NCBI GenBank assembly: GCA_947359465.1
Contig: CANAIC010000111.1
Coordinates: 124,001-188,000 of the forward strand
Direction: 5' to 3'
From: Metellina segmentata
Taxonomy: Eukaryota > Arthropoda > Arachnida > Araneae > Tetragnathidae
Length of the DNA: 64,000 bases
The notes under the pieces: generated by a model
The model's input: the letters and a program-made list of their open reading frames with translations, nothing else
What the model was told of the DNA's origin: nothing
The model's database searches: none
Made by a program: the position numbers and the translations under genes
In this document: in pieces, positions 1-9,342 of the stretch
Layout: each line of letters starts with the position of its first letter
Position numbering within the stretch: the stretch's first letter is position 1

Positions 1-75
1 CTGAGCACATCCGAATGTGCATATCTTTGGTGATCGAATGAGAACGGGAGAATTGACCATAATATGGCCGTTGGC
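1..75 (-). pseudogene. 5S rRNA-derived sequence, copy 1 (partial)
   Basis: RNA nt 1-75 only; the C box and 3' end lie outside the window. Confidence 0.75.
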
Positions 76-1088
76 AGACGTTTGATCATAAATACCTAAA
101 AACAAAGTGAGGAATATTTGAAGGCAGTAGGGATTGCTTCGAAAATGGTTAGAAATACACTTGTATGTTAGAGGGAGCATAGAGAAAAGTTACACATATT
201 TAAGTAAACTATCGAATACTTCAAATTGTATCGAAACTTTACCTCTAAATACGAGTATATTCCTACTCCCTGTTCGATTCCTGGTCGTGGAGGGCATAAA
301 CGTTGTTAATCAGAACAACAAAGGAAAAACATGCCTTTATTTGTTGTACTACAACAATTTATTTATAGTATAGTAGTGTGGAGACAATGCTCTTAGAAAG
401 AATGAAATTTAAACAGTCCATTCGACAACAGTTGAGTGAACAATAATGGAATACAATAAAAACCATTCAAATGGCAACCAACAATTGAAATCTTTTGAAT
501 TGCAAAAGACTGAAATCTATTGATCGGTATAATAACAATCGAACAAGAATGGGAGGATCCGATAACAATGGAATCTTTTTCTTATTCTTCCCCCATAACA
601 ATATCTTTGAACTGATTTTACAAAAGAGGGATAGTTGTTTCCACAGAACAAAGTGTTCTAACAGTCATTTCAATTAATAATAACCCCAAGCATGTTAGCT
701 GTGTTTATCGTTCTCTCTTCTCGTTGCATTCGACGGTTACGCCAACCGGGTACAACAAAACTGTACAAGGTAGTGTTTGACAATCAAGTTCAAATAGATG
801 TTCTGATATCGCACTTTACTTCCTTTAGGGGTTGGATACTTTCATTTATCATTGGTGAATTTTTGTTGAATGTCAAAACCCCATTTTACTGGCTGCCTGC
901 GAATAAATATCAAAGGGGGTACTTTTCACAACTATCTCGGACCATTCATACTCCCTATAATTCAATAACATTCCATCCAACTTTATTGCCTTCCTAATTA
1001 CATTTTTTTTCTCACTTATATGTATATTTTGCTAGGATTCATCTATGATAAATTGGAAATGTGTAAAACACCCCTCTTTCTTGCAAAT

Positions 1089-1107
1089 AAAAATATAAAA
1101 AGTAAAA
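1089..1107 (-). terminator. Pol III-type T-run terminators after 5S-like copy 2
   Basis: On the minus strand, just past the element, come T4 (1104-1107), T5 (1097-1101) and T5 (1089-1093). Runs of four or more T's on the sense strand stop Pol III. A transcript ending at the first run would include the whole alternative closing stem. The arrangement is the same after the other copies. Confidence 0.5.
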
Positions 1108-1109
1108 GT

Positions 1110-1233
1110 GGCCATATATATAACACGTGGTGTTCCTAAGTGGTCACTCTCCCAAGTACTGAGCACATCCGAATGTGCATATCTTTGGTGATCGAATGAG
1201 AACGGGAGAATTGACCATAATATGGCCGTTGGC
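1110..1233 (-). pseudogene. 5S rRNA-derived sequence, copy 2 (reference copy)
   Basis: RNA nt i lies at position 1234 minus i. The minus strand aligns gaplessly with animal 5S rRNA over nt 1-110. Shared blocks are GCCAACG (1-7), CCAUA (9-13), GUUCUC (31-36), CGAUCACC (40-47), AGUACUUGG (74-82), GUGACC (87-92), GGAACACC (98-105) and GUGUU (108-112). The 5S internal promoter regions fall at 1170-1184 (A box), 1162-1167 (intermediate element) and 1137-1154 (C box). By recall, identity to fly 5S is roughly two thirds, far below the usual conservation among insect 5S genes. Helix I is gone: nt 111-118 are UUAUAUAU where pairing needs roughly GUUGGC. Helix II is also mismatched. Instead nt 7-14 (GGCCAUAU) can pair perfectly with nt 117-124 (AUAUGGCC). 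I judge it 5S-derived, probably not ribosomal; Pol III transcription is possible. A genuinely divergent 5S gene is the alternative. Confidence 0.8.
1124..1129. promoter_or_regulatory. CACGTG E-box at the 3' end of 5S-like copy 2
   Basis: The palindrome CACGTG overlaps the conserved 5S 3' region (nt 105-110). It is the canonical bHLH (Myc/Clock-type) site, but may simply be 5S ancestry, since some insect 5S genes read CACCACGTG or CACCGCGTG here. Confidence 0.3.
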
Positions 1234-1244
1234 AGACGTTTGAT

Positions 1245-1252
1245 CATAAATA
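1245..1252 (-). promoter_or_regulatory. TATA-like motif upstream of the 5S-like element (copy 2)
   Basis: TATTTATG lies 12-19 bases upstream of the first 5S-like base on the minus strand. Insect 5S genes often need an AT-rich element near -25 to -30, so this is slightly too close. It may be chance in AT-rich DNA. The same motif sits at the same offset in every other copy. Confidence 0.25.
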
Positions 1253-1428
1253 CCTAAAAACAAAGTGAGGAATATTTGAAGGCAGTAGGGATTGCTTCGA
1301 AAATGGTTAGAAATACACTTGTATGTTAGAGGGAGCATAGAGAAAAGTTACACATATTTAAGTAAACTATCGAATACTTCAAATTGTATCGAAACTTTAC
1401 CTCTAAATACGAGTATATTCCTACTCCC

Positions 1429-1439
1429 TGTTCGATTCC
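1429..1439 (+). promoter_or_regulatory. Pol III B-box-like word in the spacer (monomer 2)
   Basis: TGTTCGATTCC differs from the B-box consensus GGTTCGANNCC only at the first base. No convincing A box lies 30-60 bases upstream, the flanks do not form a tRNA T-stem or acceptor stem, and no T-run follows closely. It may be chance or a relic of a tRNA-type promoter. Confidence 0.2.
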
Positions 1440-1459
1440 TGGTCGTGGAGGGCATAAAC

Positions 1460-1477
1460 GTTGTTAATCAGAACAAC
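1460..1477. repeat. Inverted repeat GTTGTT-6-AACAAC (monomer 2)
   Basis: Two perfect 6-bp arms around a 6-bp spacer (AATCAG), 21 bp before the stronger 17-bp palindrome. Monomers 33, 37, 38 and 39 change the fourth base of the left arm to T and break the symmetry. Confidence 0.8.
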
Positions 1478-1498
1478 AAAGGAAAAACATGCCTTTAT

Positions 1499-1515
1499 TT
1501 GTTGTACTACAACAA
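1499..1515. repeat. 17-bp palindrome TTGTTGTA-C-TACAACAA (monomer 2)
   Basis: Perfect 8-bp arms around one central C, the strongest dyad in the spacer. It could bind a dimeric protein or extrude as a cruciform. It is kept in all monomers except the outer flank change at p388 in monomers 43 and 44, which lies just outside it. Confidence 0.85.
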
Positions 1516-1648
1516 TTTATTTATAGTATAGTAGTGTGGAGACAATGCTCTTAGAAAGAATGAAATTTAAACAGTCCATTCGACAACAGTTGAGTGAACA
1601 ATAATGGAATACAATAAAAACCATTCAAATGGCAACCAACAATTGAAA

Positions 1649-1667
1649 TCTTTTGAATTGCAAAAGA
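1649..1667. repeat. Inverted repeat TCTTTTG-5-CAAAAGA (monomer 2)
   Basis: Perfect 7-bp arms with an AATTG spacer. In monomers 33, 37 and 39 the last base of the left arm (p546) is T, which removes one pair. Confidence 0.8.
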
Positions 1668-1802
1668 CTGAAATCTATTGATCGGTATAATAACAATCGA
1701 ACAAGAATGGGAGGATCCGATAACAATGGAATCTTTTTCTTATTCTTCCCCCATAACAATATCTTTGAACTGATTTTACAAAAGAGGGATAGTTGTTTCC
1801 AC

Positions 1803-1817
1803 AGAACAAAGTGTTCT
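1803..1817. repeat. 15-bp palindrome AGAACA-AAG-TGTTCT (monomer 2)
   Basis: Perfect 6-bp arms with a 3-bp spacer. It is letter-perfect to the vertebrate glucocorticoid/androgen receptor half-site pair (AGAACAnnnTGTTCT). Arthropods lack those receptors, so function by that route is doubtful if the host assignment is right. Confidence 0.8.
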
Positions 1818-1891
1818 AACAGTCATTTCAATTAATAATAACCCCAAGCATGTTAGCTGTGTTTATCGTTCTCTCTTCTCGTTGCATTCGA

Positions 1892-1906
1892 CGGTTACGC
1901 CAACCG
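1892..1906. repeat. Inverted repeat CGGTT-5-AACCG (monomer 2)
   Basis: Perfect 5-bp GC-containing arms around ACGCC. It sits next to the class marker p774/776. In monomers 11, 13, 16 and 17 the spacer reads ACGAA; the arms stay intact. Confidence 0.7.
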
Positions 1907-2267
1907 GGTACAACAAAACTGTACAAGGTAGTGTTTGACAATCAAGTTCAAATAGATGTTCTGATATCGCACTTTACTTCCTTTAGGGGTTGGATACTTT
2001 CATTTATCATTGGTGAATTTTTGTTGAATGTCAAAACCCCATTTTACTGGCTGCCTGCGAATAAATATCAAAGGGGGTACTTTTCACAACTATCTCGGAC
2101 CATTCATACTCCCTATAATTCAATAACATTCCATCCAACTTTATTGCCTTCCTAATTACATTTTTTTTCTCACTTATATGTATATTTTGCTAGGATTCAT
2201 CTATGATAAATTGGAAATGTGTAAAACACCCCTCTTTCTTGCAAATAAAAATATAAAAAGTAAAAGT

Positions 2268-2391
2268 GGCCATATATATAACACGTGGTGTTCCTAAGTG
2301 GTCACTCTCCCAAGTACTGAGCACATCCGAATGTGCATATCTTTGGTGATCGAATGAGAACGGGAGAATTGACCATAATATGGCCGTTGGC
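2268..2391 (-). pseudogene. 5S rRNA-derived sequence, copy 3
   Basis: Same as copy 2; nt 93 A. Confidence 0.78.
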
Positions 2392-3426
2392 AGACGTTTG
2401 ATCATAAATACCTAAAAACAAAGTGAGGAATATTTGAAGGCAGTAGGGATTGCTTCGAAAATGGTTAGAAATACACTTGTATGTTAGAGGGAGCATAGAG
2501 AAAAGTTACACATATTTAAGTAAACTATCGAATACTTCAAATTGTATCGAAACTTTACCTCTAAATACGAGTATATTCCTACTCCCTGTTCGATTCCTGG
2601 TCGTGGAGGGCATAAACGTTGTTAATCAGAACAACAAAGGAAAAACATGCCTTTATTTGTTGTACTACAACAATTTATTTACAGTATAGTAGTGTGGAGA
2701 CAATGCTCTTAGAAAGAATGAAATTTAAACAGTCCATTCGACAACAGTTGAGTGAACAATAATGGAATACAATAAAAACCATTCAAATGGCAACCAACAA
2801 TTGAAATCTTTTGAATTGCAAAAGACTGAAATCTATTGATCGGTATAATAACAATCGAACAAGAATGGGAGGATCCGATAACAATGGAATCTTTTTCTTA
2901 TTCTTCCCCCATAACAATATCTTTGAACTGATTTTACAAAAGAGGGATAGTTGTTTCCACAGAACAAAGTGTTCTAACAGTCATTTCAATTAATAATAAC
3001 CCCAAGCATGTTAGCTGTGTTTATCGTTCTCTCTTCTCGTCGTATTCGACGGTTACGCCAACCGGGTACAACAAAACTGTACAAGGTAGTGTTTGACAAT
3101 CAAGTTCAAATAGATGTTCTGATATCGCACTTTACTTCCTTTAGGGGTTGCATACTTTGATTTATCATTGGTGAATTTTTGTTGAATGTCAAAACCCCAT
3201 TTTACTGGCTGCCTGCGAATAAATATCAAAGGGGGTACTTTTCACAACTATCTCGGACCATTCATACTCCCTATAATTCAATAACATTCCATCCAACTTT
3301 ATTGCCTTCCTAATTACATTTTTTTTCTCACTTATATGTATATTTTGCTAGGATTCATCTATGATAAATTGGAAATGTGTAAAAACACCCCTCTTTCTTG
3401 CAAATAAAAATATAAAAAGTAAAAGT
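2268..3426. repeat. Monomer 3 (class B, 1,159 bp)
   Basis: Full B haplotype: p415 C, p774/776 C/T, p884/892 C/G. p791/792 keep CC. Five-A run. The only B copy in the first 11.5 kb. Confidence 0.97.
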
Positions 3427-3550
3427 GGCCATATATATAACACGTGGTGTTCCTAAGTGGTCACTCTCCCAAGTACTGAGCACATCCGAATGTGCATATC
3501 TTTGGTGATCGAATGAGAACGGGAGAATTGACCATAATATGGCCGTTGGC
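3427..3550 (-). pseudogene. 5S rRNA-derived sequence, copy 4
   Basis: Same as copy 2; nt 93 A. Confidence 0.78.
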
Positions 3551-4584
3551 AGACGTTTGATCATAAATACCTAAAAACAAAGTGAGGAATATTTGAAGGC
3601 AGTAGGGATTGCTTCGAAAATGGTTAGAAATACACTTGTATGTTAGAGGGAGCATAGAGAAAAGTTACACATATTTAAGTAAACTATCGAATACTTCAAA
3701 TTGTATCGAAACTTTACCTCTAAATACGAGTATATTCCTACTCCCTGTTCGATTCCTGGTCGTGGAGGGCATAAACGTTGTTAATCAGAACAACAAAGGA
3801 AAAACATGCCTTTATTTGTTGTACTACAACAATTTATTTATAGTATAGTAGTGTGGAGACAATGCTCTTAGAAAGAATGAAATTTAAACAGTCCATTCGA
3901 CAACAGTTGAGTGAACAATAATGGAATACAATAAAAACCATTCAAATGGCAACCAACAATTGAAATCTTTTGAATTGCAAAAGACTGAAATCTATTGATC
4001 GGTATAATAACAATCGAACAAGAATGGGAGGATCCGATAACAATGGAATCTTTTTCTTATTCTTCCCCCATAACAATATCTTTGAACTGATTTTACAAAA
4101 GAGGGATAGTTGTTTCCACAGAACAAAGTGTTCTAACAGTCATTTCAATTAATAATAACCCCAAGCATGTTAGCTGTGTTTATCGTTCTCTCTTCTCGTT
4201 GCATTCGACGGTTACGCCAACCGGGTACAACAAAACTGTACAAGGTAGTGTTTGACAATCAAGTTCAAATAGATGTTCTGATATCGCACTTTACTTCCTT
4301 TAGGGGTTGGATACTTTCATTTATCATTGGTGAATTTTTGTTGAATGTCAAAACCCCATTTTACTGGCTGCCTGCGAATAAATATCAAAGGGGGTACTTT
4401 TCACAACTATCTCGGACCATTCATACTCCCTATAATTCAATAACATTCCATCCAACTTTATTGCCTTCCTAATTACATTTTTTTTCTCACTTATATGTAT
4501 ATTTTGCTAGGATTCATCTATGATAAATTGGAAATGTGTAAAACACCCCTCTTTCTTGCAAATAAAAATATAAAAAGTAAAAGT
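3427..4584. repeat. Monomer 4 (class A, 1,158 bp)
   Basis: p415 T; four-A run. Confidence 0.97.
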
Positions 4585-4708
4585 GGCCATATATATAACA
4601 CGTGGTGTTCCTAAGTGGTCACTCTCCCAAGTACTGAGCACATCCGAATGTGCATATCTTTGGTGATCGAATGAGAACGGGAGAATTGACCATAATATGG
4701 CCGTTGGC
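4585..4708 (-). pseudogene. 5S rRNA-derived sequence, copy 5
   Basis: Same as copy 2; nt 93 A. Confidence 0.78.
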
Positions 4709-5742
4709 AGACGTTTGATCATAAATACCTAAAAACAAAGTGAGGAATATTTGAAGGCAGTAGGGATTGCTTCGAAAATGGTTAGAAATACACTTGTATG
4801 TTAGAGGGAGCATAGAGAAAAGTTACACATATTTAAGTAAACTATCGAATACTTCAAATTGTATCGAAACTTTACCTCTAAATACGAGTATATTCCTACT
4901 CCCTGTTCGATTCCTGGTCGTGGAGGGCATAAACGTTGTTAATCAGAACAACAAAGGAAAAACATGCCTTTATTTGTTGTACTACAACAATTTATTTATA
5001 GTATAGTAGTGTGGAGACAATGCTCTTAGAAAGAATGAAATTTAAACAGTCCATTCGACAACAGTTGAGTGAACAATAATGGAATACAATAAAAACCATT
5101 CAAATGGCAACCAACAATTGAAATCTTTTGAATTGCAAAAGACTGAAATCTATTGATCGGTATAATAACAATCGAACAAGAATGGGAGGATCCGATAACA
5201 ATGGAATCTTTTTCTTATTCTTCCCCCATAACAATATCTTTGAACTGATTTTACAAAAGAGGGATAGTTGTTTCCACAGAACAAAGTGTTCTAACAGTCA
5301 TTTCAATTAATAATAACCCCAAGCATGTTAGCTGTGTTTATCGTTCTCTCTTCTCGTTGCATTCGACGGTTACGCCAACCGGGTACAACAAAACTGTACA
5401 AGGTAGTGTTTGACAATCAAGTTCAAATAGATGTTCTGATATCGCACTTTACTTCCTTTAGGGGTTGGATACTTTCATTTATCATTGGTGAATTTTTGTT
5501 GAATGTCAAAACCCCATTTTACTGGCTGCCTGCGAATAAATATCAAAGGGGGTACTTTTCACAACTATCTCGGACCATTCATACTCCCTATAATTCAATA
5601 ACATTCCATCCAACTTTATTGCCTTCCTAATTACATTTTTTTTCTCACTTATATGTATATTTTGCTAGGATTCATCTATGATAAATTGGAAATGTGTAAA
5701 ACACCCCTCTTTCTTGCAAATAAAAATATAAAAAGTAAAAGT
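4585..5742. repeat. Monomer 5 (class A, 1,158 bp)
   Basis: p415 T; four-A run. Confidence 0.97.
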
Positions 5743-5866
5743 GGCCATATATATAACACGTGGTGTTCCTAAGTGGTCACTCTCCCAAGTACTGAGCACA
5801 TCCGAATGTGCATATCTTTGGTGATCGAATGAGAACGGGAGAATTGACCATAATATGGCCGTTGGC
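5743..5866 (-). pseudogene. 5S rRNA-derived sequence, copy 6
   Basis: Same as copy 2; nt 93 A. Confidence 0.78.
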
Positions 5867-6901
5867 AGACGTTTGATCATAAATACCTAAAAACAAAGTG
5901 AGGAATATTTGAAGGCAGTAGGGATTGCTTCGAAAATGGTTAGAAATACACTTGTATGTTAGAGGGAGCATAGAGAAAAGTTACACATATTTAAGTAAAC
6001 TATCGAATACTTCAAATTGTATCGAAACTTTACCTCTAAATACGAGTATATTCCTACTCCCTGTTCGATTCCTGGTCGTGGAGGGCATAAACGTTGTTAA
6101 TCAGAACAACAAAGGAAAAACATGCCTTTATTTGTTGTACTACAACAATTTATTTATAGTATAGTAGTGTGGAGACAATGCTCTTAGAAAGAATGAAATT
6201 TAAACAGTCCATTCGACAACAGTTGAGTGAACAATAATGGAATACAATAAAAACCATTCAAATGGCAACCAACAATTGAAATCTTTTGAATTGCAAAAGA
6301 CTGAAATCTATTGATCGGTATAATAACAATCGAACAAGAATGGGAGGATCCGATAACAATGGAATCTTTTTCTTATTCTTCCCCCATAACAATATCTTTG
6401 AACTGATTTTACAAAAGAGGGATAGTTGTTTCCACAGAACAAAGTGTTCTAACAGTCATTTCAATTAATAATAACCCCAAGCATGTTAGCTGTGTTTATC
6501 GTTCTCTCTTCTCGTTGCATTCGACGGTTACGCCAACCGGGTACAACAAAACTGTACAAGGTAGTGTTTGACAATCAAGTTCAAATAGATGTTCTGATAT
6601 CGCACTTTACTTCCTTTAGGGGTTGGATACTTTCATTTATCATTGGTGAATTTTTGTTGAATGTCAAAACCCCATTTTACTGGCTGCCTGCGAATAAATA
6701 TCAAAGGGGGTACTTTTCACAACTATCTCGGACCATTCATACTCCCTATAATTCAATAACATTCCATCCAACTTTATTGCCTTCCTAATTACATTTTTTT
6801 TCTCACTTATATGTATATTTTGCTAGGATTCATCTATGATAAATTGGAAATGTGTAAAAACACCCCTCTTTCTTGCAAATAAAAATATAAAAAGTAAAAG
6901 T
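5743..6901. repeat. Monomer 6 (class A, 1,159 bp)
   Basis: p415 T; five-A run. Confidence 0.97.
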
Positions 6902-7025
6902 GGCTATATATATAACACGTGGTGTTCCTAAGTGGTCACTCTCCCAAGTACTGAGCACATCCGAATGTGCATATCTTTGGTGATCGAATGAGAACGGGAG
7001 AATTGACCATAATATGGCCGTTGGC
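6902..7025 (-). pseudogene. 5S rRNA-derived sequence, copy 7
   Basis: nt 121 is A instead of G, which breaks one pair of the alternative closing stem (AUAUAGCC). Confidence 0.78.
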
Positions 7026-8059
7026 AGACGTTTGATCATAAATACCTAAAAACAAAGTGAGGAATATTTGAAGGCAGTAGGGATTGCTTCGAAAATGGTT
7101 AGAAATACACTTGTATGTTAGAGGGAGCATAGAGAAAAGTTACACATATTTAAGTAAACTATCGAATACTTCAAATTGTATCGAAACTTTACCTCTAAAT
7201 ACGAGTATATTCCTACTCCCTGTTCGATTCCTGGTCGTGGAGGGCATAAACGTTGTTAATCAGAACAACAAAGGAAAAACATGCCTTTATTTGTTGTACT
7301 ACAACAATTTATTTATAGTATAGTAGTGTGGAGACAATGCTCTTAGAAAGAATGAAATTTAAACAGTCCATTCGACAACAGTTGAGTGAACAATAATGGA
7401 ATACAATAAAAACCATTCAAATGGCAACCAACAATTGAAATCTTTTGAATTGCAAAAGACTGAAATCTATTGATCGGTATAATAACAATCGAACAAGAAT
7501 GGGAGGATCCGATAACAATGGAATCTTTTTCTTATTCTTCCCCCATAACAATATCTTTGAACTGATTTTACAAAAGAGGGATAGTTGTTTCCACAGAACA
7601 AAGTGTTCTAACAGTCATTTCAATTAATAATAACCCCAAGCATGTTAGCTGTGTTTATCGTTCTCTCTTCTCGTTGCATTCGACGGTTACGCCAACCGGG
7701 TACAACAAAACTGTACAAGGTAGTGTTTGACAATCAAGTTCAAATAGATGTTCTGATATCGCACTTTACTTCCTTTAGGGGTTGGATACTTTCATTTATC
7801 ATTGGTGAATTTTTGTTGAATGTCAAAACCCCATTTTACTGGCTGCCTGCGAATAAATATCAAAGGGGGTACTTTTCACAACTATCTCGGACCATTCATA
7901 CTCCCTATAATTCAATAACATTCCATCCAACTTTATTGCCTTCCTAATTACATTTTTTTTCTCACTTATATGTATATTTTGCTAGGATTCATCTATGATA
8001 AATTGGAAATGTGTAAAACACCCCTCTTTCTTGCAAATAAAAATATAAAAAGTAAAAGT
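6902..8059. repeat. Monomer 7 (class A, 1,158 bp)
   Basis: p415 T. Last copy with the four-A run; private C to T at 6905 in the 5S-like element. Confidence 0.97.
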
Positions 8060-8183
8060 GGCCATATATATAACACGTGGTGTTCCTAAGTGGTCACTCT
8101 CCCAAGTACTGAGCACATCCGAATGTGCATATCTTTGGTGATCGAATGAGAACGGGAGAATTGACCATAATATGGCCGTTGGC
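8060..8183 (-). pseudogene. 5S rRNA-derived sequence, copy 8
   Basis: Same as copy 2; nt 93 A. Confidence 0.78.
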
Positions 8184-9218
8184 AGACGTTTGATCATAAA
8201 TACCTAAAAACAAAGTGAGGAATATTTGAAGGCAGTAGGGATTGCTTCGAAAATGGTTAGAAATACACTTGTATGTTAGAGGGAGCATAGAGAAAAGTTA
8301 CACATATTTAAGTAAACTATCGAATACTTCAAATTGTATCGAAACTTTACCTCTAAATACGAGTATATTCCTACTCCCTGTTCGATTCCTGGTCGTGGAG
8401 GGCATAAACGTTGTTAATCAGAACAACAAAGGAAAAACATGCCTTTATTTGTTGTACTACAACAATTTATTTATAGTATAGTAGTGTGGAGACAATGCTC
8501 TTAGAAAGAATGAAATTTAAACAGTCCATTCGACAACAGTTGAGTGAACAATAATGGAATACAATAAAAACCATTCAAATGGCAACCAACAATTGAAATC
8601 TTTTGAATTGCAAAAGACTGAAATCTATTGATCGGTATAATAACAATCGAACAAGAATGGGAGGATCCGATAACAATGGAATCTTTTTCTTATTCTTCCC
8701 CCATAACAATATCTTTGAACTGATTTTACAAAAGAGGGATAGTTGTTTCCACAGAACAAAGTGTTCTAACAGTCATTTCAATTAATAATAACCCCAAGCA
8801 TGTTAGCTGTGTTTATCGTTCTCTCTTCTCGTTGCATTCGACGGTTACGCCAACCGGGTACAACAAAACTGTACAAGGTAGTGTTTGACAATCAAGTTCA
8901 AATAGATGTTCTGATATCGCACTTTACTTCCTTTAGGGGTTGGATACTTTCATTTATCATTGGTGAATTTTTGTTGAATGTCAAAACCCCATTTTACTGG
9001 CTGCCTGCGAATAAATATCAAAGGGGGTACTTTTCACAACTATCTCGGACCATTCATACTCCCTATAATTCAATAACATTCCATCCAACTTTATTGCCTT
9101 CCTAATTACATTTTTTTTCTCACTTATATGTATATTTTGCTAGGATTCATCTATGATAAATTGGAAATGTGTAAAAACACCCCTCTTTCTTGCAAATAAA
9201 AATATAAAAAGTAAAAGT
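8060..9218. repeat. Monomer 8 (class A, 1,159 bp)
   Basis: p415 T; five-A run from here onward in the window. Confidence 0.97.
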
Positions 9219-9342
9219 GGCCATATATATAACACGTGGTGTTCCTAAGTGGTCACTCTCCCAAGTACTGAGCACATCCGAATGTGCATATCTTTGGTGA
9301 TCGAATGAGAACGGGAGAATTGACCATAATATGGCCGTTGGC
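9219..9342 (-). pseudogene. 5S rRNA-derived sequence, copy 9
   Basis: Same as copy 2; nt 93 A. Confidence 0.78.

Larger units (their letters stand above)
1..1109. repeat. Monomer 1 (class A, left-truncated by window)
   Basis: Lacks the first 48 bp because the window starts inside its 5S-like element. p415 T. Four-A run near its right end. Confidence 0.97.
1110..2267. repeat. Monomer 2 (class A, 1,158 bp)
   Basis: Reference monomer. p415 T; four-A run at 2223-2226. Confidence 0.97.
1234..2267. other. Spacer of monomer 2: non-coding, AT-rich, with inverted repeats
   Basis: About 1,034 bp between successive 5S-like elements. I recognise no tRNA, snRNA, spliced-leader RNA, histone gene or transposon domain on either strand. 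Visible structure is limited to short perfect inverted repeats (listed separately), a Pol III B-box-like word, an 8-T run at 2161-2168 and A-rich DNA at its right end. Open frames of 60, 79 and 101 codons on the plus strand lack recognisable domains and are not maintained in all copies. The spacers of the other monomers hold the same content. Confidence 0.85.

Noticed and set aside
134..373. 79-codon plus-strand frame present in every monomer
   Set aside because: Opens only from a TTG, no domain or plausible initiation signal, and it tracks the repeat. Constant presence among near-identical copies is not evidence of coding.
495..677. 60-codon plus-strand frame
   Set aside because: Needs a TTG start, lost in monomers 33, 37 and 39, low-complexity N-rich product with no family resemblance.
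858..865. AATTTTTG, a possible Sm-binding site of a spliced-leader or U snRNA linked to 5S, as in nematode and euglenoid 5S arrays
   Set aside because: No stem-loop follows the site, no splice-leader exon plus GT lies upstream, and no U snRNA core sequence is recognisable. Likely chance in T-rich DNA.
692..997. 101-codon plus-strand frame with an ATG start, repeated in 38 monomers
   Set aside because: It is interrupted by a TGA in 17 of 55 monomers, has no recognisable domain, and variants inside it are mostly amino-acid changing. Its recurrence follows from the repeat, not from selection.
1032..1338. Minus-strand frames of 64-78 codons across the 5S-like element
   Set aside because: They are translations of the 5S-derived sequence and its flank; end points shift with one-base changes in the A-run and a single substitution (47396).
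1429..1450. tRNA gene or tRNA-derived SINE head
   Set aside because: The T-loop-like word lacks a pairing T-stem, acceptor stem and A box at the right distance, and there is no CCA or T-run close by.
1892..1906. CENP-B box-like match (TTCGACGGTTACGCC)
   Set aside because: At least three conserved positions of the box differ, on either strand.
2161..2168. T8 run as a plus-strand Pol III terminator
   Set aside because: No plausible plus-strand Pol III gene ends there; it varies from seven to nine T's as expected from slippage.
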